From: Brenneria roseae subsp. roseae
Lineage (GTDB): Bacteria > Pseudomonadota > Gammaproteobacteria > Enterobacterales > Enterobacteriaceae
Assembly: GCF_003115845.1 (NCBI RefSeq)
Contig: NZ_KZ819038.1
Span: 1 to 64,000 of the forward strand
Reading direction: 5' to 3'
DNA: 64,000 nucleotides
This document shows positions 8,382 to 19,614 of this stretch, piece after piece; within the stretch, counting starts at the first letter, position 1; every line of letters starts with the position of its first letter. The notes under the pieces are model-generated. The model was not told where the DNA came from. It did not search any database and saw nothing but the letters and a program-made list of their open reading frames with translations. The position numbers were made by a program, and so were the translations under genes.

Positions 8382-10289
8382 ATGGTATTAACACGGCATC
8401 ATGCTGCATCGCCCCTTATCCCTGTCCCTGCGCCCAGGATTTCCCTGCCTGACGAGCGGGTATTGGCGGTTCGCGATCTGAGCGTTTATTTTGAGCAGCA
8501 GGGACAGCGGACGGATGCGGTACGTGATTTAACCTTTGCTGTCGATCGCGGTGAGACGCTGGCTATTGTCGGCGAATCCGGGTCGGGGAAATCGGTGACG
8601 TCACTGACGGTGATGCGCTTGATTGAACAGGCCGGCGGCGTGATTCATCAGGGGGATATGCTGTTTCGCCGACGTAATGGTCAGGTTCTGGATCTGCGGG
8701 AAACCCATCAATCGCTGATGCGGAAACTGCGCGGCGCCGATCTGGCAATGATTTTTCAGGAGCCAATGACGTCGCTGAATCCGGTCTTTTCGGTCGGCGA
8801 GCAGATTGCCGAATCCATCCGCTTGCATCAGGGGAAGGATCATCGTGCCGCGCGGCGGGAGGCTTTACACATGTTGGATCTGGTCCGCATTCCTGAAGCG
8901 CGTAACGTACTGGATCGCTATCCCCATCAGCTCTCCGGCGGCATGCGGCAACGGGTCATGATTGCCATCGCGCTCTCCTGCAAACCGTCGCTGCTGATCG
9001 CTGACGAGCCGACGACGGCGCTGGATGTCACCATACAGGCCCAGATCCTGCAACTTATTCGCGTGTTGCAACGGGAAATGAATATGGCTGTCATCTTCAT
9101 CACCCACGACATGGGCGTAGTCGCGGAAGTTGCTGACCGGGTGATGGTGATGTATCGCGGAGAAAGCGTGGAGACAGGGGACGTCAATCAGATTTTCAAT
9201 ACGCCGCAGCATCATTATACGCAGGCCTTGCTGGCGGCGGTGCCGACGTTGGGTTCCATGCGGGGGCAGGCGTTTCCGGCAAAATTTCCGCTGTTGAATC
9301 ACGAGACGCCGCAGACTGTCGACAGTGCGCCGCAGAATACTATTCCCGTGAATGCTGCGCCTATTTTGCAGGTGCAGAATCTGGTTACCCGGTTTCCGGT
9401 GCGCAGCGGCCTGTTGAACCGCGTAACCCGTCAGGTTCACGCGGTTGAAAAAGTGAGCTTTGACCTCTATCCGGGGGAAACGTTGTCGCTGGTTGGCGAG
9501 TCAGGCTGCGGCAAATCCACAACCGGACGAGCGTTGCTGAAGCTGGTGGAAAGTCAGAGCGGAACGATTGTTTTTGGCGGCCAACAGATTAATCAACTGC
9601 AAGGGGCGGCGTTGCAGCATTTGCGCAGGGACATTCAGTTTATTTTTCAGGATCCTTATGCTTCGCTGGACCCGCGCTTAACCGTCGGATTTTCCATTAT
9701 GGAACCGTTGCTGGTGCACCAGGTCGGGAGCAGACGGGAAGCGGAACAGCGTGTTGCATGGCTATTAGCGCGGGTAGGGTTGCAACCTGAACACGCCCGC
9801 CGTTATCCGCATGAATTTTCCGGCGGACAGCGTCAGCGTCTCTGTATCGCCAGAGCATTGGCGTTGAACCCCAAGGTCGTTATTGCGGATGAGGCGGTTT
9901 CCTCGCTGGATGTTTCCATTCAGGCACAAATCATCAATCTGATGCTGGATTTGCAGCGCGAATTCGGCATTGCGTTTTTATTCATTTCGCATGATATGGC
10001 GGTGGTTGAGCGGATCAGCCACCGGGTTGCGGTAATGTACATGGGGCAGATTGTGGAAATCGGCCCGCGTAGCGCGGTGTTCGAGAATCCCCGCCATCCT
10101 TATACCCGTAAGCTGATCGCTGCCGTACCCATAGCCGATCCTTCACGCCGCCATCGTGAACAGGTTTTACTGGTTGATGAAATGCCGAGCCCGATTCGGG
10201 CAATAGGCGATGAACCTACCATCGCGCCTCTGGTTCAGGTTGGCGAACGGCATTTTGTCGCTCATCACCCGATTGCCGGCGCTTACTGA
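8382..10289 (+). CDS. gsiA: Glutathione ABC importer, double ATPase GsiA
   Basis: 635 residues with two complete nucleotide-binding domains. NBD1 has Walker A GESGSGKS, signature LSGGM and Walker [13 protein letters not shown]2 has [13 protein letters not shown] and VIADEAVSS. This fused arrangement and the following binding protein and two permeases match E. coli gsiABCD (623-residue GsiA), which imports glutathione across the inner membrane. The ATG at 8382 has GGAG 12 bp upstream. NBD2 ends with the usual oligopeptide-type C-terminal extension. Confidence 0.95.
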   Translation: MVLTRHHAASPLIPVPAPRISLPDERVLAVRDLSVYFEQQGQRTDAVRDLTFAVDRGETLAIVGESGSGKSVTSLTVMRLIEQAGGVIHQGDMLFRRRNGQVLDLRETHQSLMRKLRGADLAMIFQEPMTSLNPVFSVGEQIAESIRLHQGKDHRAARREALHMLDLVRIPEARNVLDRYPHQLSGGMRQRVMIAIALSCKPSLLIADEPTTALDVTIQAQILQLIRVLQREMNMAVIFITHDMGVVAEVADRVMVMYRGESVETGDVNQIFNTPQHHYTQALLAAVPTLGSMRGQAFPAKFPLLNHETPQTVDSAPQNTIPVNAAPILQVQNLVTRFPVRSGLLNRVTRQVHAVEKVSFDLYPGETLSLVGESGCGKSTTGRALLKLVESQSGTIVFGGQQINQLQGAALQHLRRDIQFIFQDPYASLDPRLTVGFSIMEPLLVHQVGSRREAEQRVAWLLARVGLQPEHARRYPHEFSGGQRQRLCIARALALNPKVVIADEAVSSLDVSIQAQIINLMLDLQREFGIAFLFISHDMAVVERISHRVAVMYMGQIVEIGPRSAVFENPRHPYTRKLIAAVPIADPSRRHREQVLLVDEMPSPIRAIGDEPTIAPLVQVGERHFVAHHPIAGAY

Positions 10290-10317
10290 CAGGGACTCAC
10301 AAGGAGAACGTAACACG

Positions 10318-11862
10318 ATGAATGTTATTACTTTAAAGCGTAACTGGTTAGTCGCTGCCGGTGTCGCAGCGGCCATGGCGACAGCACCCGCCTGGGCGGC
10401 GAAAGATGCGGTGATTGCGGTGGGATCCAATTTTACCAGTCTTGATCCGTACGATGCCAATGACACGCTGTCACAAACGGTTGCCAAGTCGTTCTATCAG
10501 GGATTGTTTGGTTTCGATAAGGATATGAAGCTGGTTAATGTCCTGGCGGACAGTTATGACACCAGTCCTGATGGTTTGGTTTATACCGTCAAACTGCATC
10601 CGGGCGTGAAGTTTCACGATGGCACGGATTTCAATGCCGATGCGGTCAAAGTGAATCTGGATCGCGCCAGCAACCCGGAAAATCGTCTGAAACGCTATAA
10701 CCTGTTCAGAATGATTGATAAAACCGAGGTCGTTGATGCCCAGACGGTGAAAATCACGCTGAAATCGCCGTTTTCGGCATTTATTAATAATCTGGCGCAT
10801 CCTGCGGCCGTGATGATTTCACCTGCCGCGCTAAAACAGTATGGCAAAGAGATCGGCTTCCATCCGGTAGGGACCGGGCCATATCGTTTTGTGACCTGGA
10901 ACCAGACGGACTATGTCAAAGCCGAGAAATTTGCCGGTTACTGGAAAGCGGGACTACCGAAGCTGGATAGCATCACCTGGCGTCCGGTCGTGGATAACAA
11001 TACGCGAGCCGCGCTGTTGCAAACCGGCGAAGCGCACTTTGCCTATCCGATTCCGTTTGAGCAGGCCAGCGTGCTGGAGAAAAATGACAAACTGGCGCTG
11101 GTGGCATCGCCTTCGATTCTGCACCGTTACATCAGCCTTAATGTGACGCAGAAGCCGTTTGATAATCTCAAAGTTCGTCAGGCGATCAATTACGCCATCA
11201 ACAAAGACGCGCTGATTAAGGTGGCCTTCTCTGGCTATGCCACGCCGGCGGAAGGGCCGCTGCCGCCCAGTATTGACTATGCGGAGAGGTATCAGCCGTG
11301 GCCTTACGATCCGGCGAAAGCCCGCGAGCTATTGAAAGAGGCGGGGTATCCGAATGGTTTCACCACCACGCTGTGGTCATCGCATAACCACAGTACGGCA
11401 CAGAAAGTGTTGCAGTTTACGCAGCAGCAGCTGGCGCAGGTGGGCATCAAAGCGGAAGTGACGGCGATGGATGCCGGTCAGCGTGCGGCGGAAGTTGAAG
11501 GAAAAGGCGTGAAGGAAACCGGCGTGCGCATGTTCTATACCGGCTGGTCCGCCTCCACCGGCGAGGCCGATTGGGCGTTGTCTCCGCTGTTCGCCACGGC
11601 ATCCTGGCCGCCAGCGTTGTTTAATACGGCATTTTACAGCAATTCACAGGTTGATGAGGATTTGACCAACGCGCTGAAAACGACCGATCGGACGGAGAAG
11701 CAGAAACTGTACAAAGACGCACAGGATAAAATCCGGGCCGATGCGCCATGGGTTTTCCTGGTAACGGAAAAGCTGGTTTCGGCTAACAGTAAGAATCTGA
11801 CCGGATTCTATGTGATGCCGGACACGGCATTCAGCTTTGACGATGCGGACCTGAAAGAATAA
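10318..11862 (+). CDS. gsiB: Glutathione-binding periplasmic protein GsiB
   Basis: 514 residues (E. coli 512). N-terminal signal peptide with hydrophobic core [18 protein letters not shown] and cleavage after AWA (about residue 26). The mature protein starts with the SBP family 5 pattern [20 protein letters not shown]. The start is ATG 10318 with AAGGAGAA upstream; a frame opening earlier overlaps gsiA and lacks the signal peptide at its start. It delivers glutathione to the GsiCD permease. Confidence 0.95.
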   Translation: MNVITLKRNWLVAAGVAAAMATAPAWAAKDAVIAVGSNFTSLDPYDANDTLSQTVAKSFYQGLFGFDKDMKLVNVLADSYDTSPDGLVYTVKLHPGVKFHDGTDFNADAVKVNLDRASNPENRLKRYNLFRMIDKTEVVDAQTVKITLKSPFSAFINNLAHPAAVMISPAALKQYGKEIGFHPVGTGPYRFVTWNQTDYVKAEKFAGYWKAGLPKLDSITWRPVVDNNTRAALLQTGEAHFAYPIPFEQASVLEKNDKLALVASPSILHRYISLNVTQKPFDNLKVRQAINYAINKDALIKVAFSGYATPAEGPLPPSIDYAERYQPWPYDPAKARELLKEAGYPNGFTTTLWSSHNHSTAQKVLQFTQQQLAQVGIKAEVTAMDAGQRAAEVEGKGVKETGVRMFYTGWSASTGEADWALSPLFATASWPPALFNTAFYSNSQVDEDLTNALKTTDRTEKQKLYKDAQDKIRADAPWVFLVTEKLVSANSKNLTGFYVMPDTAFSFDDADLKE

Positions 11863-11884
11863 GCCGATGATTTTCCGCGTAATC

Positions 11885-11907
11885 AGGGAGGCCAGACTGG
11901 CCTCCCT
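11885..11907 (+). terminator. Intercistronic hairpin between gsiB and gsiC
   Basis: AGGGAGGCC / GGCCTCCCT stem with a 5-base loop, 22 bp after gsiB. No long T-run follows. It probably caps and stabilises the binding-protein mRNA or partly terminates, giving more GsiB than permease, as is common in such importers (inference). Confidence 0.6.
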
Positions 11908-11949
11908 GCTCTTTGACATCGGGGGAGGATAGGTGGTGGGAACCAATCC

Positions 11950-12870
11950 ATGCTGAATTATTTTATCAAACGATTATTGGGGCTGATTCCCACGCTGTTG
12001 ATCGTCATGGTGCTGGTGTTTCTGTTCGTCCATTTGCTGCCGGGCGATCCGGCGCGCCTGGCGGCCGGACGGGAAGCGGATGCGACGGTGGTCGAGTTGG
12101 TCCGTCAGGATCTGGGTTTGGATAAGCCGCTGCCAGAGCAGTTTTGGCATTTTTTTACACGCAGTCTGCAAGGGGATTTGGGTACGTCAATGGTATCCAA
12201 AAGACCCGTGGCGGATGAGATCGCCACCCGCTTTATGCCGACGTTCTGGCTGACCGTCAGCAGTATGGTCTGGGCAGTGATTTTTGGCATGGCAATTGGC
12301 GTGGTGTCGGCCGTGTGGCGCAATGGCTGGCCGGACCGGATCGGCATGACGCTGGCGGTGTCCGGGATTTCGTTTCCCGCCTTTGCGCTGGGTATGTTGC
12401 TGATGCAGGTATTTTCCGTTGAGCTCGGCTGGCTACCCACCGTCGGCGCGGATACCTGGCGGCACTATATCCTGCCTTCTATTACGCTGGGCGCCGCAGT
12501 GGCGGCGGTCATGGCCCGCTTCACCCGGGCGTCTTTTGTCGAGGTGATGCAGGAAGATTATATGCGTACGGCGCGGGCGAAAGGCGTACGTGAATCGTTG
12601 GTGGTGGTAAAACACGGCTTACGCAATGCGCTGATCCCGGTCGTAACCATGATGGGGCTGCAATTCGGTTTTCTGTTGGGCGGCTCGATTGTGGTGGAAA
12701 AAGTATTTAACTGGCCGGGACTGGGGCGGTTGTTGGTCGATTCAGTGGAGATGCGTGATTATCCGGTGATTCAGGCCGAAGTGTTGCTGTTTTCGCTGGA
12801 GTTTATTCTGATCAATTTGCTGGTCGATATGCTGTATGCCGCGATCAACCCGGCGATTCGTTATAAATAA
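11950..12870 (+). CDS. gsiC: Glutathione importer permease GsiC
   Basis: 306 residues, DppB/OppB-type permease with six membrane segments. The N-terminal [15 protein letters not shown] motif and the EAA loop ([20 protein letters not shown]) are present. It forms the channel with GsiD. It follows the hairpin after gsiB and is 9 bp from gsiD. Confidence 0.94.
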   Translation: MLNYFIKRLLGLIPTLLIVMVLVFLFVHLLPGDPARLAAGREADATVVELVRQDLGLDKPLPEQFWHFFTRSLQGDLGTSMVSKRPVADEIATRFMPTFWLTVSSMVWAVIFGMAIGVVSAVWRNGWPDRIGMTLAVSGISFPAFALGMLLMQVFSVELGWLPTVGADTWRHYILPSITLGAAVAAVMARFTRASFVEVMQEDYMRTARAKGVRESLVVVKHGLRNALIPVVTMMGLQFGFLLGGSIVVEKVFNWPGLGRLLVDSVEMRDYPVIQAEVLLFSLEFILINLLVDMLYAAINPAIRYK

Positions 12871-12879
12871 GGAAAGGGA

Positions 12880-13785
12880 ATGAGAAACTGGCGACGTAAG
12901 GCGGCGTTATCCACTCTGCCGGTGCTCAGAGAGAATCAGGTTCGCACGCCGTGGCGCGAGTTCTGGCGGCGCTTCCGTCGTCAGCATGTGGCTTTGCTGG
13001 CGGGCATGTTTGTGGTTTTGCTGATTCTTATTGCCGTGCTGGCGCCTTACCTGATCCCCTATGATGCCGAAAACTATTTTGATTACGATCGGTTGAATGA
13101 AGGACCGTCCGCGGTGCACTGGTTGGGCGTGGATTCGCTGGGACGGGATATTTTCAGCCGTATCCTGGCGGGAACGCGTATTTCGCTGGCGGCAGGGATC
13201 TTCTCCGTGCTGGTCGGGATGCTGATCGGCACGTCTCTGGGGATGTTGGCGGGTTACTACGAAGGCTGGTGGGATCGCATTATTATGCGCATCTGCGATG
13301 TGCTATTTGCGTTTCCCGGTATTCTGTTGGCGATTGCCGTGGTAGCCATTATGGGCAGCGGGATGGCAAATGTGATTGTCGCCGTGGCGATCTTCAGTAT
13401 TCCGGCCTTTGCCCGCCTGGTCAGAGGCAATACGCTGGTATTGAAACATCAGACTTACATTGAGGCGGCCCGCAGTATTGGCGCATCCGACTGGACCATT
13501 GTTTTCCGGCATATTCTGCCCGGTACGGTGTCGTCGATTGTGGTGTATTTCTCCATGCGCATTGGCATGTCGATCATTACCGCGGCCAGTTTATCCTTTC
13601 TGGGGCTTGGCGCTCAGCCGCCGACGCCGGAATGGGGGGCGATGCTCAATGAAGCGCGTTCCGATATGGTGATTGCGCCGCACGTGGCGATTTTCCCCAG
13701 TCTGGCCATTTTCCTGACGGTACTGGCGTTTAACCTATTGGGCGATGGGCTGCGTGACGCGCTGGATCCCAGGATAAAAACCTGA
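12880..13785 (+). CDS. gsiD: Glutathione importer permease GsiD
   Basis: 301 residues (E. coli 303), DppC-type permease. A cytosolic N-terminus with [11 protein letters not shown] precedes the first helix, then [16 protein letters not shown] and the EAA loop [20 protein letters not shown]. The GGAAAGGG ribosome site is just upstream. Last gene of the gsi operon, convergent with a degraded hydrolase gene 14 bp away; no terminator hairpin is evident between them. Confidence 0.94.
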   Translation: MRNWRRKAALSTLPVLRENQVRTPWREFWRRFRRQHVALLAGMFVVLLILIAVLAPYLIPYDAENYFDYDRLNEGPSAVHWLGVDSLGRDIFSRILAGTRISLAAGIFSVLVGMLIGTSLGMLAGYYEGWWDRIIMRICDVLFAFPGILLAIAVVAIMGSGMANVIVAVAIFSIPAFARLVRGNTLVLKHQTYIEAARSIGASDWTIVFRHILPGTVSSIVVYFSMRIGMSIITAASLSFLGLGAQPPTPEWGAMLNEARSDMVIAPHVAIFPSLAIFLTVLAFNLLGDGLRDALDPRIKT

Positions 13786-13799
13786 TGGACAGAACGTTG

Positions 13800-14150
13800 C
13801 TAAACGTTTGGTCTCCCGGAGACAACGGCCTGCAAAAGCGCAGCTGATTGCGAAACGGCGCCAAAGATCCCACCCTCGTTGAGGGTGATATCGATGGTGG
13901 CCTGATGCAACAACGGATCACCGGCAGCACAGCAATCGGCGAGCAGCAGACAATCGTAACCGCGATCGTTGGCTTCACGCATGGTGGAGTGAACGCAGAC
14001 ATCGGTAGTCACGCCAGTCAGTATTAACTGATTAATCCCTTTGCTACGCAGTATCTGATCCAGATCGGTGGCGTGAAACGCACTGTTACCCGGCTTGTCG
14101 AGCAGAATATCGCCGTGTAGCGGAGCCAACTCAGGTACGATATCCCAGCC
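13800..14150 (-). pseudogene. Isochorismatase-family cysteine hydrolase, C-terminal remnant
   Basis: The frame encodes the C-terminal half of a cysteine hydrolase: GWDIVPELAPLHGDILLDKP, then LILTGVTTDVCVHSTMREA with the nucleophile Cys, and a normal C-terminus. The N-terminal half with the catalytic Asp is missing: upstream of about 14150 the same DNA is the end of a truncated LysR gene in another frame. This is the far side of a deletion scar. A short protein from an internal start would lack catalytic residues. Confidence 0.8.
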
Positions 14151-14748
14151 GGGTTTTGCCCTGCATTGTCTGTAGTTTCGTTCCTGTCATGTTAGCCAGC
14201 GGGTGTGACGCCGATGCATATAGCAGATCCTGCTCCTGATACAAAGGTTGGTATTCCAGCTCTTGCAGACAATGGGTAAAAATACCGATGCCGATATCAG
14301 ACTGGTTATCCAGTACCGCCTGCTCAATCCGAGCTGGCGCGGTAATATCAATGAAAAACTCGACCTGATTATGTTCTCGCTGGGAAAAACGTTGCAGAGT
14401 AGCGGTTAGCGGGCAGGTATCGTCAGTAAGCAGATTATCGATCTGAGCGATGCGGATAGGGCCACTCAGTTGCCTTCGCATTGCCAGGGTATCTTGCTCG
14501 AAGTGTTTGGTTACCGTAAACAGCTCCAGCGTCCGGCGATGTATGGCTGTACCTTCATCCGTCAGGGCGAAGCCGGAACGCCCTCGTTCGCATAAGCGGA
14601 ACCCCAGTCGGCCCTCAAGTTGGGTTATCTGTTTACTGATGGTCGAGGCATCTCTCCCCAGTGCAGCCTGGGCATTACTTATTCCCCGGGCGTCAACCAC
14701 GGCTAAAAATACGCGCAGGAGCCGGAGGTCAACATCGGTTATATTCAT
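14131..14748 (-). pseudogene. LysR-family regulator, C-terminally truncated by deletion
   Basis: 205 residues from ATG 14748 (start MNITDVDLRLLRVF), where family members have about 300. The winged-helix domain is complete (AQAALGRDASTISKQITQLE). The effector domain stops after about the first half, at LQTMQGKTRLGYRT, where the DNA runs into the remnant of an isochorismatase-type hydrolase. Such LysR and hydrolase genes are usual neighbours, so one deletion probably removed the regulator's end and the hydrolase's start. It may still bind DNA but should not sense its ligand. Confidence 0.8.
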
Positions 14749-14910
14749 AACAAAAATGACATCATTGGCAATGGGGATTGGCTGGTTATCTTGCCATAGT
14801 TGTATCGCCGGGGGATAGTCTGCGTCAGCCATTCCGGCATAAACAGGCGTGATTGTCTTTGAATAAAACCAGTGAAAAAGTTTGCTTAAATATAATAAAC
14901 GGTGATCAGG

Positions 14911-14942
14911 CATCTCAAACCCGGCAAGCCGGGTTTGAGATG
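14911..14942 (-). terminator. Terminator of maeA
   Basis: A perfect 15-bp inverted repeat (CATCTCAAACCCGGC 14911-14925, GCCGGGTTTGAGATG 14928-14942) with a 2-base centre, 13 bp after the maeA stop. In practice the loop opens to four or more bases. Downstream on the minus strand the sequence is not strongly T-rich. Confidence 0.75.
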
Positions 14943-14955
14943 TTGGTGCTCAGAA

Positions 14956-16653
14956 TTAGAACGAGGTACGTTTGTAGCTACGATATTGCGGCTGCCAGAA
15001 GTTGTGCGCAATCGCTTTCGCCAGAGCATCACCGGACGTCACGACTGCGACGCCTTGCAGCTGTGCGGCTTTACCCACTTCCAGCGCGATGCGTCTGGAG
15101 ACGTCCTGAATATCCGCGATGTCCGGCAGTAGCGCCCCATCACCGCTGTTGGCCATGGGGGAACAATCGGCCAATGCGCGGCTGGCCGCCATCAGCATGC
15201 CATCGGTAATGCGTTTTGCCCCGGAAGCCAACACGCCCAACCCAATACCCGGGAAAATAAAGGAGTTGTTGCATTGGGGAATCGGGTAAACCTTATCCTT
15301 ATAGGTTACCGGGTTAAACGGGCTGCCCGTTGCCACCAGCGCGGCACCGTCGGTCCAGCGAATAATATCTTCCGGACGCGCTTCCACACGGGAAGTCGGG
15401 TTAGATAACGGCATGACGATCGGGCGGGCGCAGTGTTTGTGCATTTCACGGATAATTTCTTCCGTAAACAGACCCGGTTGACCGGAAACCCCAATCATGA
15501 TGGTTGGTTTGGCGTTGCTAACCACTTCCAGCAGAGAGATCGCGTCGCTGGTCACGTCCCAATCAGTCAACCGTTCGCTTTTCTGCACCAGTTTGCTTTG
15601 GAAATCGAGCAGGTTCGGCAATTTATCGGTCAGCAGACCGAAACGGTCAACCATGAAAACGCGGGCGCGGGCCTCATCTTCGCTCAACCCTTCGGATTTC
15701 ATCTGCGCAATGATTTGTTCGGCGATGCCGCAACCGGCGGAGCCCGCACCGAGGAACACCACGGTTTGATCGCGCAGCTGGCTGCCGGCCGCACGGCTGG
15801 CGGCAATCAGGCTGCCCAGCGCCACGGCGGCGGTGCCCTGAATGTCATCGTTGAAGCTACAGATTTCATCACGATAGCGGTTTAGCAGCGGGGTTGCATT
15901 TTTCTGGGCGAAGTCTTCGAACTGCAACAGCACGTTCGGCCAGCGGCGTTTGACCGCCTGAATGAATTCGTCAACGAACGCATAGTATTCGTCATCGGTA
16001 ATCCGCGGATGGCGCCAGCCCATGTACAGCGGATCGTTCAGACGCTGCGGATTATTGGTGCCCACATCCAGAACAACCGGCAGGGTGTAAGCCGGACTAA
16101 TGCCGCCACACGCGGTATACAGCGACAGTTTACCGATCGGAATTCCCATCCCGCCGATACCCTGATCGCCCAAACCCAGAATACGTTCACCGTCAGTGAC
16201 AACGATGACTTTTACATTCTGCTTGGTGGCGTTTTGCAGCATATCATCGATATGTGCGCGGTTTGGATAGGAGATAAACAACCCGCGCGCCCGACGATAG
16301 ATATCGGAGAAGTGCTCACAGGCTTCACCCACGGTTGGCGTATAGATAATTGGCATCATCTCGCTCAGGTGAGCGTCCAGCAGGCGGTAGAACAGCGTTT
16401 CATTCGTATCCTGAATGTTACGCAGGTAGACGTGCTTATCAATATCATTCTTGAATTCCTGATATTGACGCCAGGCTCGTTCGGCCTGTTCTTCAATGGT
16501 TTCGACAGCTTCAGGCAATAGACCATGCAGGTTAAAGTTGGCGCGTTCTTCTTCTGTAAATGCACTGCCTTTATTCAGCAACGGAAATTCAAGCAAGATA
16601 GGGCCAGCATAAGGGATGTAGAGGGGACGTTTACTTTCGTATTCTAATTCCAT
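14956..16653 (-). CDS. maeA: NAD-dependent malic enzyme
   Basis: 565 residues, the length of E. coli MaeA (SfcA). It decarboxylates malate to pyruvate with NAD+, feeding gluconeogenesis and acetyl-CoA. Seen: the N-terminal malic domain with [13 protein letters not shown], catalytic-site [18 protein letters not shown], metal-binding ENDDIQGT-like segment ([14 protein letters not shown]), and Rossmann motif [13 protein letters not shown]. Stands alone with a strong terminator. Confidence 0.97.
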   Translation of the reverse strand: MELEYESKRPLYIPYAGPILLEFPLLNKGSAFTEEERANFNLHGLLPEAVETIEEQAERAWRQYQEFKNDIDKHVYLRNIQDTNETLFYRLLDAHLSEMMPIIYTPTVGEACEHFSDIYRRARGLFISYPNRAHIDDMLQNATKQNVKVIVVTDGERILGLGDQGIGGMGIPIGKLSLYTACGGISPAYTLPVVLDVGTNNPQRLNDPLYMGWRHPRITDDEYYAFVDEFIQAVKRRWPNVLLQFEDFAQKNATPLLNRYRDEICSFNDDIQGTAAVALGSLIAASRAAGSQLRDQTVVFLGAGSAGCGIAEQIIAQMKSEGLSEDEARARVFMVDRFGLLTDKLPNLLDFQSKLVQKSERLTDWDVTSDAISLLEVVSNAKPTIMIGVSGQPGLFTEEIIREMHKHCARPIVMPLSNPTSRVEARPEDIIRWTDGAALVATGSPFNPVTYKDKVYPIPQCNNSFIFPGIGLGVLASGAKRITDGMLMAASRALADCSPMANSGDGALLPDIADIQDVSRRIALEVGKAAQLQGVAVVTSGDALAKAIAHNFWQPQYRSYKRTSF

Positions 16654-16829
16654 GACTTTTTTACTCTTCGGGTAACAGAAACGAATTCAGTTTAATAACC
16701 AATAAAAACTGAAGCGGATCTTAAATTACCCGAGGAATATGTACAGAAAATGTTAATTAAAATAGTTACAGATGGCTTGCATCTGAGCACTTAAATAAGG
16801 TTAATCGATTCACCTCTAAAATTTGACCG

Positions 16830-17720
16830 CTATTCGGCAATGAAACGGCGGACAACGTCGGTGCATCCGAGTTCATCCAGCATGATTTGCGAGATGGTCC
16901 ATTGGCTGATGGCGGCATCCCGACGTTCGACGATGGCGGCGCGACGGATATCGGTTTGCGCTTCACCGGAAAGATTCATCAGATTCAGCGCCGCTTGCAG
17001 CGGCGGCAGGCTGGGGTTGAATGCGGCGTTTTCCGCATAGCGGCCGGTATAGAGATGGCCGTTCACCGTTTCCAGCGCGATGCCGCTGATGGCATGGCTA
17101 TACGGCGCATGGCTGCGGTTGGCTGCTTCCAGTGCCTGCAACGTTAGCGCATCCGCCTTCTCCAGCCGATAGCCGTGGTTCACTTCATCCAGCAATAACG
17201 TCTTGATTTGCAAATCAGCCGGACCAAATGCGTCAGGTAGATAGTGGCTGAGCAGGGCAGGCTGGCGTCCCGGTAGCTGGATGCGAAGTGAAGGCGCGCT
17301 GTTCAGTTCATTCATGAATTGCCGACAGTGGCCGCACGGCGTGTAGTTCACCGTGATGGCGCTTAATCCTGTTTCATTACGCAACCAGGCGTGTGCAATC
17401 GCGCTTTGTTCCGCGTGTACGGTTTGCTGCAACTGCACGTGAGCAAACTCCATATTGGCGCCGAAATAGAAATTGCCACTCAGGCCTTGTGCAATGGCGC
17501 CGACCTGAAAATGGGAAATGGCGGCCTGCGCGCAAGCCGCCGCTAACGGTAATAAGGCAAACGCCAGCGCATCTCGCTCCATCTGGCTGGCACGGCACAG
17601 GCTCTCTACCTCATCGCTCGTCAGCATGGCGGAGAACGCCGCCCGATTCAGGATCGGCGCGAGCGCAGACTGTAGGTTGGCGGGTAATTGTTGAAAGGCG
17701 TTATCAAAACGTGGATGCAT
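16830..17720 (-). CDS. cdd: Cytidine deaminase
   Basis: 296 residues (E. coli 294), the long dimeric form with a degenerate C-terminal copy of the domain. Zinc and catalytic residues are H102-A-E104 and C129/C132 (PCGHC), at the same positions as E. coli. It converts cytidine and deoxycytidine to uridines for salvage. In E. coli it follows yohJ-yohK directly; here a broken unknown gene sits in between. Confidence 0.96.
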   Translation of the reverse strand: MHPRFDNAFQQLPANLQSALAPILNRAAFSAMLTSDEVESLCRASQMERDALAFALLPLAAACAQAAISHFQVGAIAQGLSGNFYFGANMEFAHVQLQQTVHAEQSAIAHAWLRNETGLSAITVNYTPCGHCRQFMNELNSAPSLRIQLPGRQPALLSHYLPDAFGPADLQIKTLLLDEVNHGYRLEKADALTLQALEAANRSHAPYSHAISGIALETVNGHLYTGRYAENAAFNPSLPPLQAALNLMNLSGEAQTDIRRAAIVERRDAAISQWTISQIMLDELGCTDVVRRFIAE

Positions 17721-17887
17721 ATCGGCTTGCTCTTTTTACCGGTCAATAAACCTATGTTAGGGAGCAGAGTAGCAGTAAATTGTGATATGTATCACTATGT
17801 GAATGAAATTGATGAAAATTAAATGTTAAATGCGAGATGTATCTCAAAAATTTAGTCCGGCTAAATGTGACATTTAAGGGGACATAA

Positions 17888-18375
17888 TCATACGATAATG
17901 CGTTGCTGACGCGCGGTGTCCAGTAGTGCTTCAACATCTTGTATGAGTTTTACTGTTTCTTTTACCACCGCGAGTGCACTGATGCCCGATTTGCTGGCGG
18001 CGATTTTCCAGGTTACCCGGCGGGATTTACCCAACTCTGGATAGCGTTCAATGAATAGCTGGCGAAGATCGTCAATGTTGCAATGGTTGTGTGATAAATA
18101 CTCTTCAGCCCATATCAACAGAACGGTAAAGGTAGAATCGGTACCATTTTCACGGGCTATGTGTATATAAAGCGGCCAATACCCATCTCTCCTGAGAGAT
18201 AAGCGACAATAAGGCTGGCGTTGAAACACTCATCCACGCTCGACTGACTTGCAGATGTTCCTCTGTCAATTGAGTCAGGTGTTTTCGCAAACTGACCTGA
18301 ATGCCTGCTATGCCGCAGCTCCAGCAGTTGTTCATCCTTGAGAAAGTCGTAAAAATCCTGTTCGCGTATTTCCAT
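17888..18375 (-). pseudogene. Frameshifted gene of unknown function between yohK and cdd
   Basis: Two overlapping minus-strand frames share one apparent gene. The first (from ATG 18375, MEIREQDFYDFLKDEQLLEL) runs to a stop near 18160; the second takes over from about 18180 (GYWPLYIHIARENG) and ends with ALLDTARQQRIIV. Each is open only over its own half and a single one-base shift near 18160-18185 would join them into a protein of about 160 residues. A GTG at 18402 overlapping the yohK stop is another start. No known family recognised. The break could be a real mutation or a sequencing error. Confidence 0.55.
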
Positions 18376-18398
18376 CTTTTTCCATTGATTGCATGCGG

Positions 18399-19097
18399 TC
18401 ACTTGCTGAAAAACTGCAATAGTATGGGGAAAACAAAAGGCGCGATCAGCGAGGTGATAATCCCGCAGATGACTAATGCCAGTGAACTGAATGCCCCTTC
18501 CTGAAAATCCACTTCGACACAGCGCGCCGTGCCTAAGGCGTGTGAAGCGGTTCCCATCGACAGGCCACGCGCCGCTTTGGTTTTGATCCCGATGCGATTG
18601 AACAGGCTGTGTCCTAACACGGCCCCCAGAATACCGACAAAAATTACGCAGACGGCGCTGATGGCGGGAATACCGCCGATAGAACTGGCGACGGCCATGG
18701 CAATTGGCGTGGTGACGGATTTAGGCAATACAGACGCGGCAATCTCCGGCGATGCCCCCATCCACAGCGCGACCAGCGTACCGGACACGATGGCGGTCAG
18801 GCTGCCGATAAAACAAACGCTGATAATCGATTTCCAGCGGGCGCGAATCTGGTGAAGCTGCTCGTATAAGGGAAAAGCCAGCGCGACGACCGCAGGTTGC
18901 AGCAGGTCGTTGAGCACTTCGCTGCCCTTGAAATAGCGATCGTATGGAATGTGCAGTAGCAGCAGGAGCGGGATGATGATGACCATTGAAATCAGCAACG
19001 GATTCAGCAACGGCATTTTGGTCCAAATCGCCAGCTTGCGTGCGACAAAAAAGACAAACAGAGTCAGCGGCAGAGACCACCATAAATAGGCCAGCAT
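18399..19097 (-). CDS. yohK: LrgB-family inner-membrane protein YohK
   Basis: 232 residues, multi-pass LrgB/CidB family. Seen: LPKSVTTPIAMAVASSIGGI and a C-terminal GTASHALGTARCVEVD segment, both family hallmarks. Together with YohJ (LrgA type) it forms a holin-antiholin-like pair; in other bacteria such proteins take part in murein hydrolase control or in export of pyruvate or other metabolites. Start and yohJ stop overlap by one base (TAATG), so translation is coupled. Confidence 0.93.
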   Translation of the reverse strand: MLAYLWWSLPLTLFVFFVARKLAIWTKMPLLNPLLISMVIIIPLLLLLHIPYDRYFKGSEVLNDLLQPAVVALAFPLYEQLHQIRARWKSIISVCFIGSLTAIVSGTLVALWMGASPEIAASVLPKSVTTPIAMAVASSIGGIPAISAVCVIFVGILGAVLGHSLFNRIGIKTKAARGLSMGTASHALGTARCVEVDFQEGAFSSLALVICGIITSLIAPFVFPILLQFFSK

Positions 19098-19504
19098 TAT
19101 TCTTTATCCCCACCTTGCAGACGGCTGTCTACGATGATCTTTTCACGTTGCATGATCTGTGTGCTGAAACCGACGACGATCATCACGATAAACGTGCTGA
19201 TTATACAGGAAACGACAATCGGGCCGAACTGCTGGCTGAGCAGGTCATAATAGTTCATGACGCCCACGCCAATCGGTACGAACAACAGCGCCATATAGCG
19301 GATTAACAGGTGGCAACCCGGCTTAACCCATTCGGCAGGCAGGATTTGCGAGGCGAGCAGAGTGAACAGAATCAGCATACCAATGATGCTGCCGGGAATG
19401 GTCAGCGGGAGTAACGCGGATATCGCATTGCCTGCCAGCAGGCAGAGATAAATCAATGCGAAAGCGCGTAAATACTGCCAGCATAGTATGATCGTATTAC
19501 GCAT
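19097..19504 (-). CDS. yohJ: LrgA/CidA-family holin-like protein YohJ
   Basis: 135 residues from ATG 19504, with AGGAA upstream. Four membrane helices; the sequence [16 protein letters not shown] and [19 protein letters not shown] is nearly that of E. coli YohJ. A longer frame from 19537 adds 11 residues not found in the family. First gene of yohJ-yohK. Confidence 0.93.
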   Translation of the reverse strand: MRNTIILCWQYLRAFALIYLCLLAGNAISALLPLTIPGSIIGMLILFTLLASQILPAEWVKPGCHLLIRYMALLFVPIGVGVMNYYDLLSQQFGPIVVSCIISTFIVMIVVGFSTQIMQREKIIVDSRLQGGDKE

Positions 19505-19614
19505 GGGGAATTCCTGATTAACTGAGGGGCTTATCATAACGCTAATAGAATTAGCGTGCCACAGCTCACAGGTTTTCCGTGCGAGATGTCCGTCTTACCC
19601 TCTCCTGATGTGAT

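Noticed and set aside
8865..9440. 191-codon minus-strand frame opposite gsiA
   Set aside because: Shadow frame; gsiA has both complete ATPase domains.
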